From Kineococcus sp. NBC_00420 (GTDB taxonomy: Bacteria > Actinomycetota > Actinomycetes > Actinomycetales > Kineococcaceae), in assembly GCF_036021035.1 (NCBI RefSeq), contig NZ_CP107930.1, positions 1-64,000 of the forward strand: DNA of 64,000 nt. The letters run 5' to 3'. Made by a program: the position numbers and the translations under genes. Below, one piece after another: positions 52,469 to 60,224 of the stretch (the stretch's first letter is position 1; each line of letters begins with the position of its first letter). Below the pieces are notes generated by a model. It ran no database searches and was not told the origin of the DNA. It saw only the letters and a list, made by a program, of their open reading frames with translations.

Positions 52469-52846
52469 TCAGCGGTGCTCGACGATGCCTTCCGCGCTCA
52501 TCGCGGCGAGGAGCTCGTCGAACCGCGCTCGACAGGCCTCGCGCCCCCGGGGCGTCTGCAGCAGGTACCAGCCCTCGTTGTTGGTCAGGGTGAAGTGCAC
52601 CGAGGTTCCGTGTTCGTGCGGTTCCAGGTGGAACACCGCGCTGAGTGGGAAGTGCTGACCGCCCGCCCACTTGCCCAGCATCCGGTACCTCAGCCTGGAC
52701 CCGCTGGAGATGCGCAGCGTCGTGTCCGTCGGCTGGTCCCAGCGCACGGATGGCCCCCAGGACAGCTGACGCAACCGGGTCAGGACCTCGTCAACAGAGG
52801 CGGTGCTGTCCAGAGTCGTCGACAACGTGATCGGTGGTGCGGCCAT
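52469..52846 (-). CDS. Hypothetical SRPBCC-like protein
   Basis: 125 aa from the ATG of MAAPPITLSTTLDSTASVDE; upstream codons in the same frame come from the repeat. The alternating strands and RISSGSRLRYRMLGKW with EPHEHGTSVHFTLTNNEGWY suggest a START/SRPBCC-type beta-barrel with a C-terminal helix (CRARFDELLAAMSAEG). The family is inferred from pattern only. Confidence 0.65.
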   Translation of the reverse strand: MAAPPITLSTTLDSTASVDEVLTRLRQLSWGPSVRWDQPTDTTLRISSGSRLRYRMLGKWAGGQHFPLSAVFHLEPHEHGTSVHFTLTNNEGWYLLQTPRGREACRARFDELLAAMSAEGIVEHR

Positions 52847-52879
52847 GTCTTGATGTTGGCAGCGCCGCGCCGTGCCCTC

Positions 52880-52910
52880 CGCGCGCACCGCGGGATGACC
52901 GTGACGTCGC
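52880..52910 (+). repeat. Intergenic repeat locus 19
   Basis: Consensus core followed by ACGTCGCG. Confidence 0.85.
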
Positions 52911-53054
52911 GGCAGCCTCCCCACCGCAGGAATGTCGGCGGCATGAGCGGGCCACACAAGCTGGTTCCCCGAACAACGCACGCATCGATTCCCGATATGC
53001 CATGCTTCGGAGGTCGTCGCCACCCTGGGCGGCACGAGCCATCCCGGGAGCCCC

Positions 53055-53765
53055 ATGCCGTCGTCCAGGTCGCTGTCCACCTCGACACCGACGCCGCCGC
53101 CCGCGCCGAGGACCTACGTCCGCCCCCGCACCATCCGCCTCATCGGTTGGGCTGTGCACTTCGTCGGGGTCTACCTCCTGATCACCGGCCTTGCCTACGC
53201 GATCGGCGCGGCCACGCAGGCCCCGGCGACGGTTCGGGTGCCGGTGGCCGTCACCACGGCGACCCCCAGCGTCGAGGATGGCGGATTCGCCCTCACCGAC
53301 CACCACCAACGCCTGAACGACGTCGTGCCCGGCGAGGGGAACTGGGTCACTGCCCGTGACGAGGCGGCCACCTTCACGTTGTCGTCGTGGGGTTCCACCC
53401 GCTGGGAGCAGTTCCTCTCCCGCGGGGACCGCGCCGTCCTGGGTCTGGCGGCGGCGATCATTTCTTTCCTGCTGCAACCGGTGCTCACCTCGCTGGCCGG
53501 TCCGCGACCATTCGCCCGGCGCAACGCCCGCCGCTTCGCCGCCCTGGCCGTCACGGTGCTGCTCGCCGCGGTCCTGCACCCGTTGCTGCCGACCATCGCC
53601 AGCGGGATGGTGCTGGAGCGTCTGCACCATCCGTTAGGGCTGGCGGTGCCGGGCCTGCAGTGGCACTCACTGCCCGTGGGGGCGGTGGTGGTGACCCTGC
53701 TGCTGCTGGCGGAGGCGTTTCGCCACGCCGAGCGCTTGGACCGGGACGTGGACGGGCTGGTGTGA
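53055..53765 (+). CDS. DUF2975-type membrane protein
   Basis: 236 aa. Four hydrophobic segments (IGWAVHFVGVYLLITGLAYA, VLGLAAAIISFLLQPVLTSL, FAALAVTVLLAAVLHPLLPT, VGAVVVTLLLLAEAFRHAER) with a large loop after the first. DUF2975 proteins are encoded next to a YozG-like XRE regulator, as here (GTGA overlap). The pair is of unknown function, possibly sensing membrane stress. Confidence 0.78.
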   Translation: MPSSRSLSTSTPTPPPAPRTYVRPRTIRLIGWAVHFVGVYLLITGLAYAIGAATQAPATVRVPVAVTTATPSVEDGGFALTDHHQRLNDVVPGEGNWVTARDEAATFTLSSWGSTRWEQFLSRGDRAVLGLAAAIISFLLQPVLTSLAGPRPFARRNARRFAALAVTVLLAAVLHPLLPTIASGMVLERLHHPLGLAVPGLQWHSLPVGAVVVTLLLLAEAFRHAERLDRDVDGLV

Positions 53766-54073
53766 GCCCACGCAAGACGCCGAAAAGAGACGGGGCGGAC
53801 CCGACGGGCCCGGCGCACCCGACCGGTCACGACGGTGGGGCCGCTGGAGTGGTCGAGGACGCGCACCGGATCGTCTGCCACCTGGACGAGCTGTTGCGGG
53901 AACGGGAGATGACCCTGGTCGAGCTGGCGGAGCGGGCTGGGGTCACGGTGGTGAACCTGTCGGTGCTGAAGAACAACCGGGCCCGCGCGGTGCGTTTCAC
54001 CACCCTGACCGCGGTGTGCGATGTCCTGCAGTGCCAGCCAGGTGACGTGCTGAGTCTGCAACCGCGGAGCTGA
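53762..54073 (+). CDS. YozG-like XRE-family regulator
   Basis: 103 aa from GTG overlapping the upstream stop. After a disordered N-terminus comes a Cro/CI helix-turn-helix (LVELAERAGVTVVNLSVLKN, AVRFTTLTAVCDVLQCQPGD). It is the expected partner of the DUF2975-type protein. Confidence 0.85.
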   Translation: MSPRKTPKRDGADPTGPAHPTGHDGGAAGVVEDAHRIVCHLDELLREREMTLVELAERAGVTVVNLSVLKNNRARAVRFTTLTAVCDVLQCQPGDVLSLQPRS

Positions 54074-54147
54074 ACGTCCGACCGATGAGGAACGCGGGTC
54101 GGGTCACCGCCCTTCGTCAAGAGCGGGGCCATCGGCCGCTGGCGACG

Positions 54148-54178
54148 ACGCGCACCGCGGGATGACCGCGACATCGCG
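54148..54178 (+). repeat. Intergenic repeat locus 20
   Basis: Core CGCACCGCGGGATGACCGCG followed by ACATCGCG. Confidence 0.82.
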
Positions 54179-54206
54179 GCTGCCGGAGATGGCCGGTGTG
54201 TGCGGC

Positions 54207-54851
54207 TTAGGCGGTGATGTCGATGCTGCGCTGCGGAGTGATCCACTCGCTTTGGCCAGCCCAGCAGCGCGTCCGTACCTCGTCCAGGGTGCTGGGCATC
54301 TGGGCCATCAGCTTGGCGGCGCAGACGAGGGCGTCCTTGCGCTGGGCCTTGGTGGCGGCTGCGTCGGTGCTGACGTTGACACCCTTGAGGTAGATGGGGG
54401 CGGAGCCGTCGCCCTTGTCGATCTCCACGGCGTACTGGACGGTGGTGCTCACCCCGGAGATGGACCAGATGACGCTGGACTGGCCGTCGGGGGGCAGGCA
54501 GCCGGTGACCTTGCCGCCGGCCTTGACGATGGCGCTGAAGTCGGGCACGCCCGCCGCGGTGAAGGTGATACCGAGACCAGTAAGTCCAGCGCGGGTGGCG
54601 CGCTGAGCGTTCGAGCCGGTGGACAGCGTCGCGGTGTCCAGCGTGTACGTGCTCGAGGCAGAGGTGCTCGGGATGGAGGCGCCGTCGATGAACGCGGCCA
54701 CGTCGTCGGCGGAGACGCCGAAGGCATGGGCCAGCGAGGCGGTGCTGACGACTTCCGTCGAGGTGTTGGCCGCAGCCGCGGGACTGGTGCTCGCGCCGTC
54801 TGCCGTGGTGGGGGCGTTCATGCTCGGGCGTGACGACGCGCGCCACATCGA
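54207..54851 (-). CDS. Hypothetical protein
   Basis: 214 aa from the ATG of MWRASSRPSMNAPTTADGAS, the likeliest of several starts. The first 30 residues are Ala/Ser/Thr-rich. ASLAHAFGVSADDVAAFIDG may be a small helical domain; VQYAVEIDKGDGSAPIYLKG is beta-like; DALVCAAKLMAQMPSTLDEV ends it. No signal peptide is convincing. No family is recognised. Confidence 0.6.
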   Translation of the reverse strand, partial: SMWRASSRPSMNAPTTADGASTSPAAAANTSTEVVSTASLAHAFGVSADDVAAFIDGASIPSTSASSTYTLDTATLSTGSNAQRATRAGLTGLGITFTAAGVPDFSAIVKAGGKVTGCLPPDGQSSVIWSISGVSTTVQYAVEIDKGDGSAPIYLKGVNVSTDAAATKAQRKDALVCAAKLMAQMPSTLDEVRTRCWAGQSEWITPQRSIDITA

Positions 54852-54978
54852 GGTGTTGGGACGCTCCACGGCTCCACTGTTCACAGGCAACCCATCGGCG
54901 CAGGGGCGTCTCGTCTGAGCAGGCGGGCACCCAGCGGCTGGCCTTCCGGGCGTTAGTGATCTTGCGGTCATCGTCAAG

Positions 54979-55065
54979 ACCGCGACGTCGCCGGCAGCTC
55001 AGCAGCGCGCACAACGCGGGATGACCGTGCGCTTCGCGCGCACCGCGGGATGACCGTGACGTCGT
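54979..55065 (+). repeat. Intergenic repeat locus 21 (left half plus two cores)
   Basis: GACCGCGACGTCGCCGGCAG, then two cores 29 bp apart joined by CGCTTCGCG, closed by ACGTCGTC. The clearest example of the complete unit. Confidence 0.9.
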
Positions 55066-55083
55066 CTGATTGAGCGTGAGCGC

Positions 55084-55623
55084 TCAGTTCGTCCAGAGCA
55101 GCTCGCCGTCGACTACACGGTCAGTGAGGTGCAGACCCAGTCGGCGGGCGACTGCAGCCGAGGCGTGGTGGTCGGGGTGGATGTGGGCGCTGAATCGCTG
55201 CGCACCTCGTGCTGCGAGCCAGGCGACGACGGCCGAGGCCGCCTCGGTGGCGTAGCCGTTGCCCTGGTGGTCGTGGCCGATGACCCAGGCCAGCTCCACC
55301 TCCATCGTCTTGACGCCCCCTACCGTCTGGTCCTCGATCCGGGTGAGGCTGGCTTGGACGGTACCCAGGAGCGGGCCGCCGTCTCGGTGGCGCAGCATCC
55401 AGTTCAGCCAGCCGTGCTGACCGTCGGGTGAGCAGCCGAGGACTTGGCGGGCGAAGCGGGCGGTCAGTTCGTCGAAGGTGTCAGGCGCACCGCCGGTGAA
55501 GGCGTGCAGACGGACGTCATCGAGTAGGGGGAACGCTTCATCGACGTGGTCGCCTCGCAGCGGCTCGAGCAGGAGGCGGTCGCTGTGCAGTTGCTCGGGG
55601 GTGGGCCACTGGAGGTCAGTCAC
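55084..55623 (-). CDS. GNAT-family N-acetyltransferase (RimJ/RimL-like)
   Basis: 179 aa. The N-terminus HSDRLLLEPLRGDHVDEAFP is typical of RimJ/RimL-like enzymes. ELAWVIGHDHQGNGYATEAA holds the acetyl-CoA loop (QGNGYA) and HHASAAVARRLGLHLT closes the domain. The substrate is unknown. Confidence 0.9.
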   Translation of the reverse strand: MTDLQWPTPEQLHSDRLLLEPLRGDHVDEAFPLLDDVRLHAFTGGAPDTFDELTARFARQVLGCSPDGQHGWLNWMLRHRDGGPLLGTVQASLTRIEDQTVGGVKTMEVELAWVIGHDHQGNGYATEAASAVVAWLAARGAQRFSAHIHPDHHASAAVARRLGLHLTDRVVDGELLWTN

Positions 55624-55663
55624 CGGTAGATCATGCGGGGTCGTTCGTACCAGCTCGCGTCAC

Positions 55664-55690
55664 GCGCACGGCGGGATGACCGTACGCTGC
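55664..55690 (+). repeat. Intergenic repeat locus 22
   Basis: CGCGCACGGCGGGATGACCG then TACGCTGCGG; two substitutions from consensus. Confidence 0.75.
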
Positions 55691-55779
55691 GGTCCGTTAC
55701 GCGATCCGCGTTGCGCCGGAGGGGTACCGATACCGTCGATGCCCGCGTTGCTCCTTCGCGGCTAGGGCAAGGTGCTCGA

Positions 55780-56196
55780 GTGCAACCCCTTACGAAGTAC
55801 CCGGGTGGCAGCTCCTCTGAGCCTCCCGCTCGGCGCAGGCCGATCGCGGTTCAGATCGGGTGCTGGGTGGTCGCAGCCGTGGTCGGCGTCGTGTCCGGGT
55901 ACCTGTTCGTGACCGCGCCGGGCTGGGCTGGTCCACAGATCCCCGGGCGGATGGTTGCTGCCCTCGCCGTTGTCCTTGCCGTGGCGTGCCTCATGGGGCA
56001 TCTCGGCATTCACAGCTGGTGGGGACCTGCGGTGGTGTTGGTGGGATTCATGGTGGGTGCGGTGCCGCCGCTGTCTACCGAGGATGCGTTGTGGGCGGTG
56101 GCGGCGATCATGCTCGGCGGTCTGGTGGCCGGGTACTTGGCATTCATCAACGCCTTGATTCTGGGTGTGCGGGGTCTAGTGCGACGCCGGTCGTAG
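55780..56196 (+). CDS. Four-TM hypothetical membrane protein
   Basis: 138 aa from GTG (VQPLTKYPGG) 7 bases after AAGG. Four hydrophobic segments (CWVVAAVVGVVSGYLFVTA, MVAALAVVLAVACLMGHLGI, GPAVVLVGFMVGAVPPLS, AVAAIMLGGLVAGYLAFINA). Charged residues are only at the ends. Function unknown. Confidence 0.68.
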   Translation: MQPLTKYPGGSSSEPPARRRPIAVQIGCWVVAAVVGVVSGYLFVTAPGWAGPQIPGRMVAALAVVLAVACLMGHLGIHSWWGPAVVLVGFMVGAVPPLSTEDALWAVAAIMLGGLVAGYLAFINALILGVRGLVRRRS

Positions 56197-56242
56197 GTAG
56201 GCCCGCTCTTGCGGTGGTTGTGACGCTGTCGGCTGCTCAGGA

Positions 56243-56332
56243 CCGCGCGCACCGCGGGATGACCGTGCGCTTCGCGCGCACCGCGGGATGACCGTGCGCT
56301 CCGCGCACCGCGGGATGACCGTGACGTTCGGA
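56243..56332 (+). repeat. Intergenic repeat locus 23: three cores
   Basis: Spacing of 29 then 25 bp, joined by CGCTTCGCG and CGCTCCG. Closed by ACGTTCG. Confidence 0.9.
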
Positions 56333-56355
56333 GGAGCCGGACACTCCGTCGTGTC

Positions 56356-56667
56356 CTAGCTCTGGTAGCCGTCGATCACATCGAAGTCCGGCCCCAACTC
56401 GGTGCGCAGCCGAGCGACCAAGTCCCTGCCCGCTGCCACCCACGCGGCCAGATCCGCAGGGGTTCCTCGGATGGGCCCGGGCGGGTCCTGCAGCTCGTCG
56501 TGGTGCCGTGCCCAGGCCCGCACGTCAGTCTTGAGGTTGTCAGACAGGGGCAGCTGGCCGAGCTTGACCATGCCGTTCTGACGTCCTGCGACGCGCCGCC
56601 AGAGCGGGTCGGCGCCGAAGTCGGCCTTGAAGATCAGGGTTACTGGCGCCTGCATGTCCTCTGCCAT
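56356..56667 (-). CDS. Small hypothetical protein
   Basis: 103 aa. APVTLIFKADFGADPLWRRV and TDVRAWARHHDELQDPPGPI look like an alpha/beta soluble protein; the end TELGPDFDVIDGYQS is short. No family is recognised. Confidence 0.6.
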   Translation of the reverse strand: MAEDMQAPVTLIFKADFGADPLWRRVAGRQNGMVKLGQLPLSDNLKTDVRAWARHHDELQDPPGPIRGTPADLAAWVAAGRDLVARLRTELGPDFDVIDGYQS

Positions 56668-56728
56668 CGCTGCACGGTATCCAGCGGGACGTGGTCGTCT
56701 GCTGGCGCTAAGACCGTTGGATGTCCCG

Positions 56729-56757
56729 CGCGCACCGCGGGATGACCGTGACGTCGC
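56729..56757 (+). repeat. Intergenic repeat locus 24
   Basis: Consensus core followed by ACGTCGCG. Confidence 0.85.
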
Positions 56758-56861
56758 GCACCGCGACTTGACCGCTGGATCACCGGCTTCGGTTCACGCT
56801 ACGACCGTGTGCTCTCTCGGGCTGACCAGGCCACAAAAGGAAGGCAGGGACCTCCTCCGGT

Positions 56862-57410
56862 GTGCAACCGTGCCGCGTGATCCGCCGAGCTGAGCCCCGC
56901 GACCTGCAACGACTCCAGGACATCGAGCGCGCCGCAGGTGCGGCCTTCCGCGACCTCGACATGGGGAGCATCGCTGACGACGACCCGCCCGCGCTGGTAG
57001 ATCTTGAGATGTACCAGGCTCGAGGACGCGCGTGGGTGGCCACTGTCGACGCCGGTGACGACGTCGCGGTCGCTTACCTCCTCATCGACGTCATCGATGA
57101 GGCAGCCCACATCGAACAGGTGTCAGTGGACCCGGCCTTCGCACGCAGAGGGCTGGGCCGACAGCTGATCGACACCGCGGCCAGCTGGGCGGTCCAGCAG
57201 GGGCTCGGCACCATGACGCTGACGACATTCGCGGAGGTGCCATGGAACGCGCCCTACTACGCCCGACTCGGCTTCTCGGTGGTTCCAGAGGGTGACCTGG
57301 GTCCGGGACTGCTAGCGGTCAGACGTCACGAGCGTGAGCTCGGGCTGGATGCGTGGCCGCGGGTCAGCATGGCGTGGCGACTGCCCGGGGACGACGCCGC
57401 CGACACCTAG
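56862..57410 (+). CDS. GNAT-family N-acetyltransferase
   Basis: 182 aa from GTG; VIRRAEPRDLQRL at 56877 is an alternative start. The acetyl-CoA site is in QVSVDPAFARRGLGRQLIDT (RRGLGR) and the C-terminal block is VPWNAPYYARLGFSVVPEGD. One of four GNATs in the array. The substrate is unknown. Confidence 0.9.
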   Translation: MQPCRVIRRAEPRDLQRLQDIERAAGAAFRDLDMGSIADDDPPALVDLEMYQARGRAWVATVDAGDDVAVAYLLIDVIDEAAHIEQVSVDPAFARRGLGRQLIDTAASWAVQQGLGTMTLTTFAEVPWNAPYYARLGFSVVPEGDLGPGLLAVRRHERELGLDAWPRVSMAWRLPGDDAADT

Positions 57411-57452
57411 ACCGACAGCGTGGTCTCCGACACGTGCGGACGCCGACGACGT

Positions 57453-57478
57453 CCGCACCGCGATATGGCCGCGACATG
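57453..57478 (+). repeat. Intergenic repeat locus 25 (degenerate)
   Basis: CCGCACCGCGATATGGCCGC; recognisable by position and the CGCACCGCG start. Confidence 0.6.
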
Positions 57479-57505
57479 CCTGCAGCCGTTGTGCTGTCCG
57501 AGGGC

Positions 57506-58288
57506 TCAGTCAGTGCGTCGCCCGTCACGGGGTCCGAAGGTGGTCACGGCTTCGACGTCGCTGGCCTCGGAACGTACGTAGTCCTCAGCCCATGCCTGGG
57601 CACCCGGGAAGTCCGAGCCTGCGACGACGGCCGCGACCATCTCGTCCAGATCCACCGGGGTGTGGCGCAAGGTCACGTTGCCGCCCACCAGCAGCGCCCA
57701 GCTCCCGCCCGCGCGTCCGTAGGGCATCCCGATGCTGCCGGGGTTAACGACCAGCCGTCGGTCCACCAGTCGCACGAAGGGCATGTGGGTGTGCCCGCAC
57801 ACGATGGTGCGCACCTCCTCGGGGACGTCGGCGAAGACCTCAGCCCACCGGGCCAGGCGGGTGTCGACGAGCACCACCTCATCGTCGTCGCGGGGGCTGC
57901 CGTGGCAGAACAGGACCGGTCCGAAGCCGTCGACGTCCACGGTCACCGGGTGCGGCAGGCTTGCGAGCAGGTCCAAGTGCTGCTGGCTCAGCTGCTGCGC
58001 CGCCCACGCATCGACGGGCTCCGGAACGTCTGGGTTGGAGCAGCGCCGGAGATCGACGAGCTCGCGGTCGGCGTTGCCGCGCACGAGCAGGACCTGCTCG
58101 CCCAGGCTGGTGAGCCGGTCCAGCACGGCGGTGGGTTGCGGGCCGGCGGCGTGGTCGCCGGTCACCACGACGAGGTCTGCGGTCTGGACGTCGGGCTCAG
58201 CGAGGACGGCGTCGAGGACGGGCAGGACGCCGTGCACGTCGGACAGGACCGCCACTGTTGCCACCATGACCGGAGTCTGGTCTGCCAC
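57506..58288 (-). CDS. Metallophosphoesterase (YfcE-like)
   Basis: 260 aa. Metal-binding motifs are complete: VAVLSDVHGVLPVLDAVL (D-x-H), VVTGDHAAGP (GD), LLVRGNADRELV (GNxD), VLFCHGSPRDDDE, and TIVCGHTHMPF (GHTH). A calcineurin-like phosphodiesterase for an unknown small phosphoester. Single gene in its unit. Confidence 0.92.
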   Translation of the reverse strand: MADQTPVMVATVAVLSDVHGVLPVLDAVLAEPDVQTADLVVVTGDHAAGPQPTAVLDRLTSLGEQVLLVRGNADRELVDLRRCSNPDVPEPVDAWAAQQLSQQHLDLLASLPHPVTVDVDGFGPVLFCHGSPRDDDEVVLVDTRLARWAEVFADVPEEVRTIVCGHTHMPFVRLVDRRLVVNPGSIGMPYGRAGGSWALLVGGNVTLRHTPVDLDEMVAAVVAGSDFPGAQAWAEDYVRSEASDVEAVTTFGPRDGRRTD

Positions 58289-58337
58289 GACGTCGCCAGC
58301 AAGATCACTATCAAGACCACGAACGCTTGGTCATCGT

Positions 58338-58400
58338 CATGACCGCGACGCCGCTGGCAGCTCAGGACCGCGCACAACGCGGGATGACCGCGAGGTTGTC
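58338..58400 (+). repeat. Intergenic repeat locus 26
   Basis: Left half CATGACCGCGACGCCGCTGG, right core CGCACAACGCGGGATGACCG; near-identical in layout to locus 21. It ends 7 bp from the thyX stop. Confidence 0.88.
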
Positions 58401-58406
58401 GACCGG

Positions 58407-59177
58407 TCAGGGGGCGACGCGTCCGTGCTTGACGAAGGCTGCGTGGGTCAGAGGCATCAGCTCAGTCCACTGCTGCTCCATCGCCTCGGCGACCATCTCG
58501 ATCTCCCGTTGGGGGTAAGAGGGGTAAGCCGAGTCGGGTGCAGTGGTGCGCAGGGACAGGAAGTTCATCAACGAGCGTGCGTTGAGGGTGACGTACATCG
58601 AGGAGTACAGGTTCAACGGCAGCACAATGCGAGCGACTTCCCGAGCGATGCCAGCGTCCAACATCTCCCGGTAGGCGCCGTAGGCGCTTTCGGACTGGCG
58701 ACGGACCAGCCCGGTGACCAGCTCGTACTGGGCCGTCTCACCTTCGATGAAGGTGTAGTGCCCAGCCTTGCCGACCTGGACGAGTTTGCGGTCGGGGGCG
58801 GGGGTGTAGAAGACCGCTTCCAGCTCGCGGTAGCGCCCGGACTCCTCGTTGTAGGAGGCGATGCGGTGGCGCTGGAACTCGCGGAAGACGAACAGCGGTG
58901 CCCGGACGTGGAAGGTCATGGAGTTGTGCTCGAAGGGGGTGCCGTGCCGGGAGCGCATCAGGTAGCTGATGAGGCCGGTGGAGCCGCTCGCGTCGGCCTC
59001 CACCGTGCTCAGGCTGGCCTCGCCTTGGGTGGAGACGCGGGCGGCGAAGACGACGTCGGCGTCGCGCGCGGCGCTGCGGATGAGGTCGACGTCCATGTCG
59101 CTGCGCAGCTGCACCCGCGAGCTTTCAGCCGCTTCGGTGGGCGGGAGGGGTGCCGCGTCGTCGGCCTGCATGGTCAT
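58407..59177 (-). CDS. thyX: Flavin-dependent thymidylate synthase
   Basis: 256 aa from the ATG 5 bases after GGAG; a GTG two codons earlier abuts the ribosome-binding site. The ThyX signature is in VFREFQRHRIASYNEESGRY (RHR...S motif). It makes dTMP from dUMP with FAD and methylene-tetrahydrofolate. Many actinobacteria carry thyX beside or instead of thyA; here it is cargo in a repeat-bounded unit, not in a dapB-type operon. Confidence 0.95.
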   Translation of the reverse strand: MTMQADDAAPLPPTEAAESSRVQLRSDMDVDLIRSAARDADVVFAARVSTQGEASLSTVEADASGSTGLISYLMRSRHGTPFEHNSMTFHVRAPLFVFREFQRHRIASYNEESGRYRELEAVFYTPAPDRKLVQVGKAGHYTFIEGETAQYELVTGLVRRQSESAYGAYREMLDAGIAREVARIVLPLNLYSSMYVTLNARSLMNFLSLRTTAPDSAYPSYPQREIEMVAEAMEQQWTELMPLTHAAFVKHGRVAP

Positions 59178-59300
59178 GATCACTCCAGTGTGGTGGGCAA
59201 CGCCGTGACGCTACTGGCTGGTCTTGCTCAGCGACGGCGGACACTCCTTCCCACCATGTCCCGGTCATCGGCGTGAAAGGTCGTCGCGGCCTCGAGCGAC

Positions 59301-59360
59301 CGCGCGCACCGCGGGATGACCGTGCGGTCGGCGACGCTTGATGTCAGGCGGGATGACCAA
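59301..59360 (+). repeat. Intergenic repeat locus 27 (core plus degenerate copy)
   Basis: Consensus core at 59306-59325, then TCAGGCGGGATGACCAAG at 59344-59361. Confidence 0.8.
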
Positions 59361-59413
59361 GTTCTTCTCGGTCTTGCTCCGCCGGTGCCTAGGCGAGCCC
59401 TACTGTCCGATCC

Positions 59414-60097
59414 ATGCGTAGGTACATCACGGTGCTGGCCGCGGCAGTGACTTTCGGTGCCGTGCTGGCGGTGTGCAAGGACCCCGCGGGGACGAGCACC
59501 GGCGTCTTGCACGATGTCCGCGCCACGGTCGGCAACCTCAGCACCCCATGGCTGTTGTTGCCGCTGCTGGCGGGCAGCGTGGGACGGTCACGGACGGCGG
59601 GTGCGCTGTGGGGTCTACTGACCACGTTCATCGGTCTGGGTGCGTTCTACGTCGTGGTGGGGCTGAGCATCGGGCTGGACGGACAACGAGGGTTCGCCGC
59701 GGTGCCCGGGTGGGCGCTGGCGAACGCGGTGTACTTCGAGGCGGGTGTGGTGACTGGGCCGCTCTTCGGTGCTCTCGGGGCGTGGTGGCAGCTGCGGGGA
59801 CGGCGAGCGGGTCGAGCGTCCGCGACGCGGGTGACCCGGTTCGGGTGGTGGCGGGTCACGGCAGTGCTCCTGGTCGGGGAGCCGCTGGTGTTGTTCCTCT
59901 TGGGCTACGCCGCTCCGTTGTCGGAGTCGTGGCGTGGGCAGCTGCCGGCGTTGTTGTCGCTGCCGTTGATGTGGGGTCGCACGGTGGACCGCTCCGTGGC
60001 GACTTGGGTCTATGCGATCGAGCTTGGTCTTGGTGTGGTGCTTCTGCTGACTGCTTGGAGGCGCCCAGGCATCGCCTTCCACGCGAGAAGTTCCTGA
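59414..60097 (+). CDS. DUF6518-type membrane protein
   Basis: 227 aa from ATG. Six or seven hydrophobic segments (YITVLAAAVTFGAVLAVC, PWLLLPLLAGSVGRS, GLLTTFIGLGAFYVVVGLSI, VTAVLLVGEPLVLFLLGYAA, WVYAIELGLGVVLLLTAW). The pattern fits the DUF6518 group of actinobacterial membrane proteins, of unknown function. Confidence 0.72.
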   Translation: MRRYITVLAAAVTFGAVLAVCKDPAGTSTGVLHDVRATVGNLSTPWLLLPLLAGSVGRSRTAGALWGLLTTFIGLGAFYVVVGLSIGLDGQRGFAAVPGWALANAVYFEAGVVTGPLFGALGAWWQLRGRRAGRASATRVTRFGWWRVTAVLLVGEPLVLFLLGYAAPLSESWRGQLPALLSLPLMWGRTVDRSVATWVYAIELGLGVVLLLTAWRRPGIAFHARSS

Positions 60098-60100
60098 CAT

Positions 60101-60158
60101 CGCGCACCGCGGGATGACCGTGCGCTGCGCGCGCACCGCGGGATGACCGTGACGTCGC
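60101..60158 (+). repeat. Intergenic repeat locus 28: two cores
   Basis: Two consensus cores 29 bp apart, joined by CGCTGCGCG, closed by ACGTCGCCC. Confidence 0.9.
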
Positions 60159-60224
60159 CCGAGTGATCAGCACCGGTTGCCGAAACCGCCCACATGACAC
60201 TGCGCTGATCGGCAGACTCATCCG

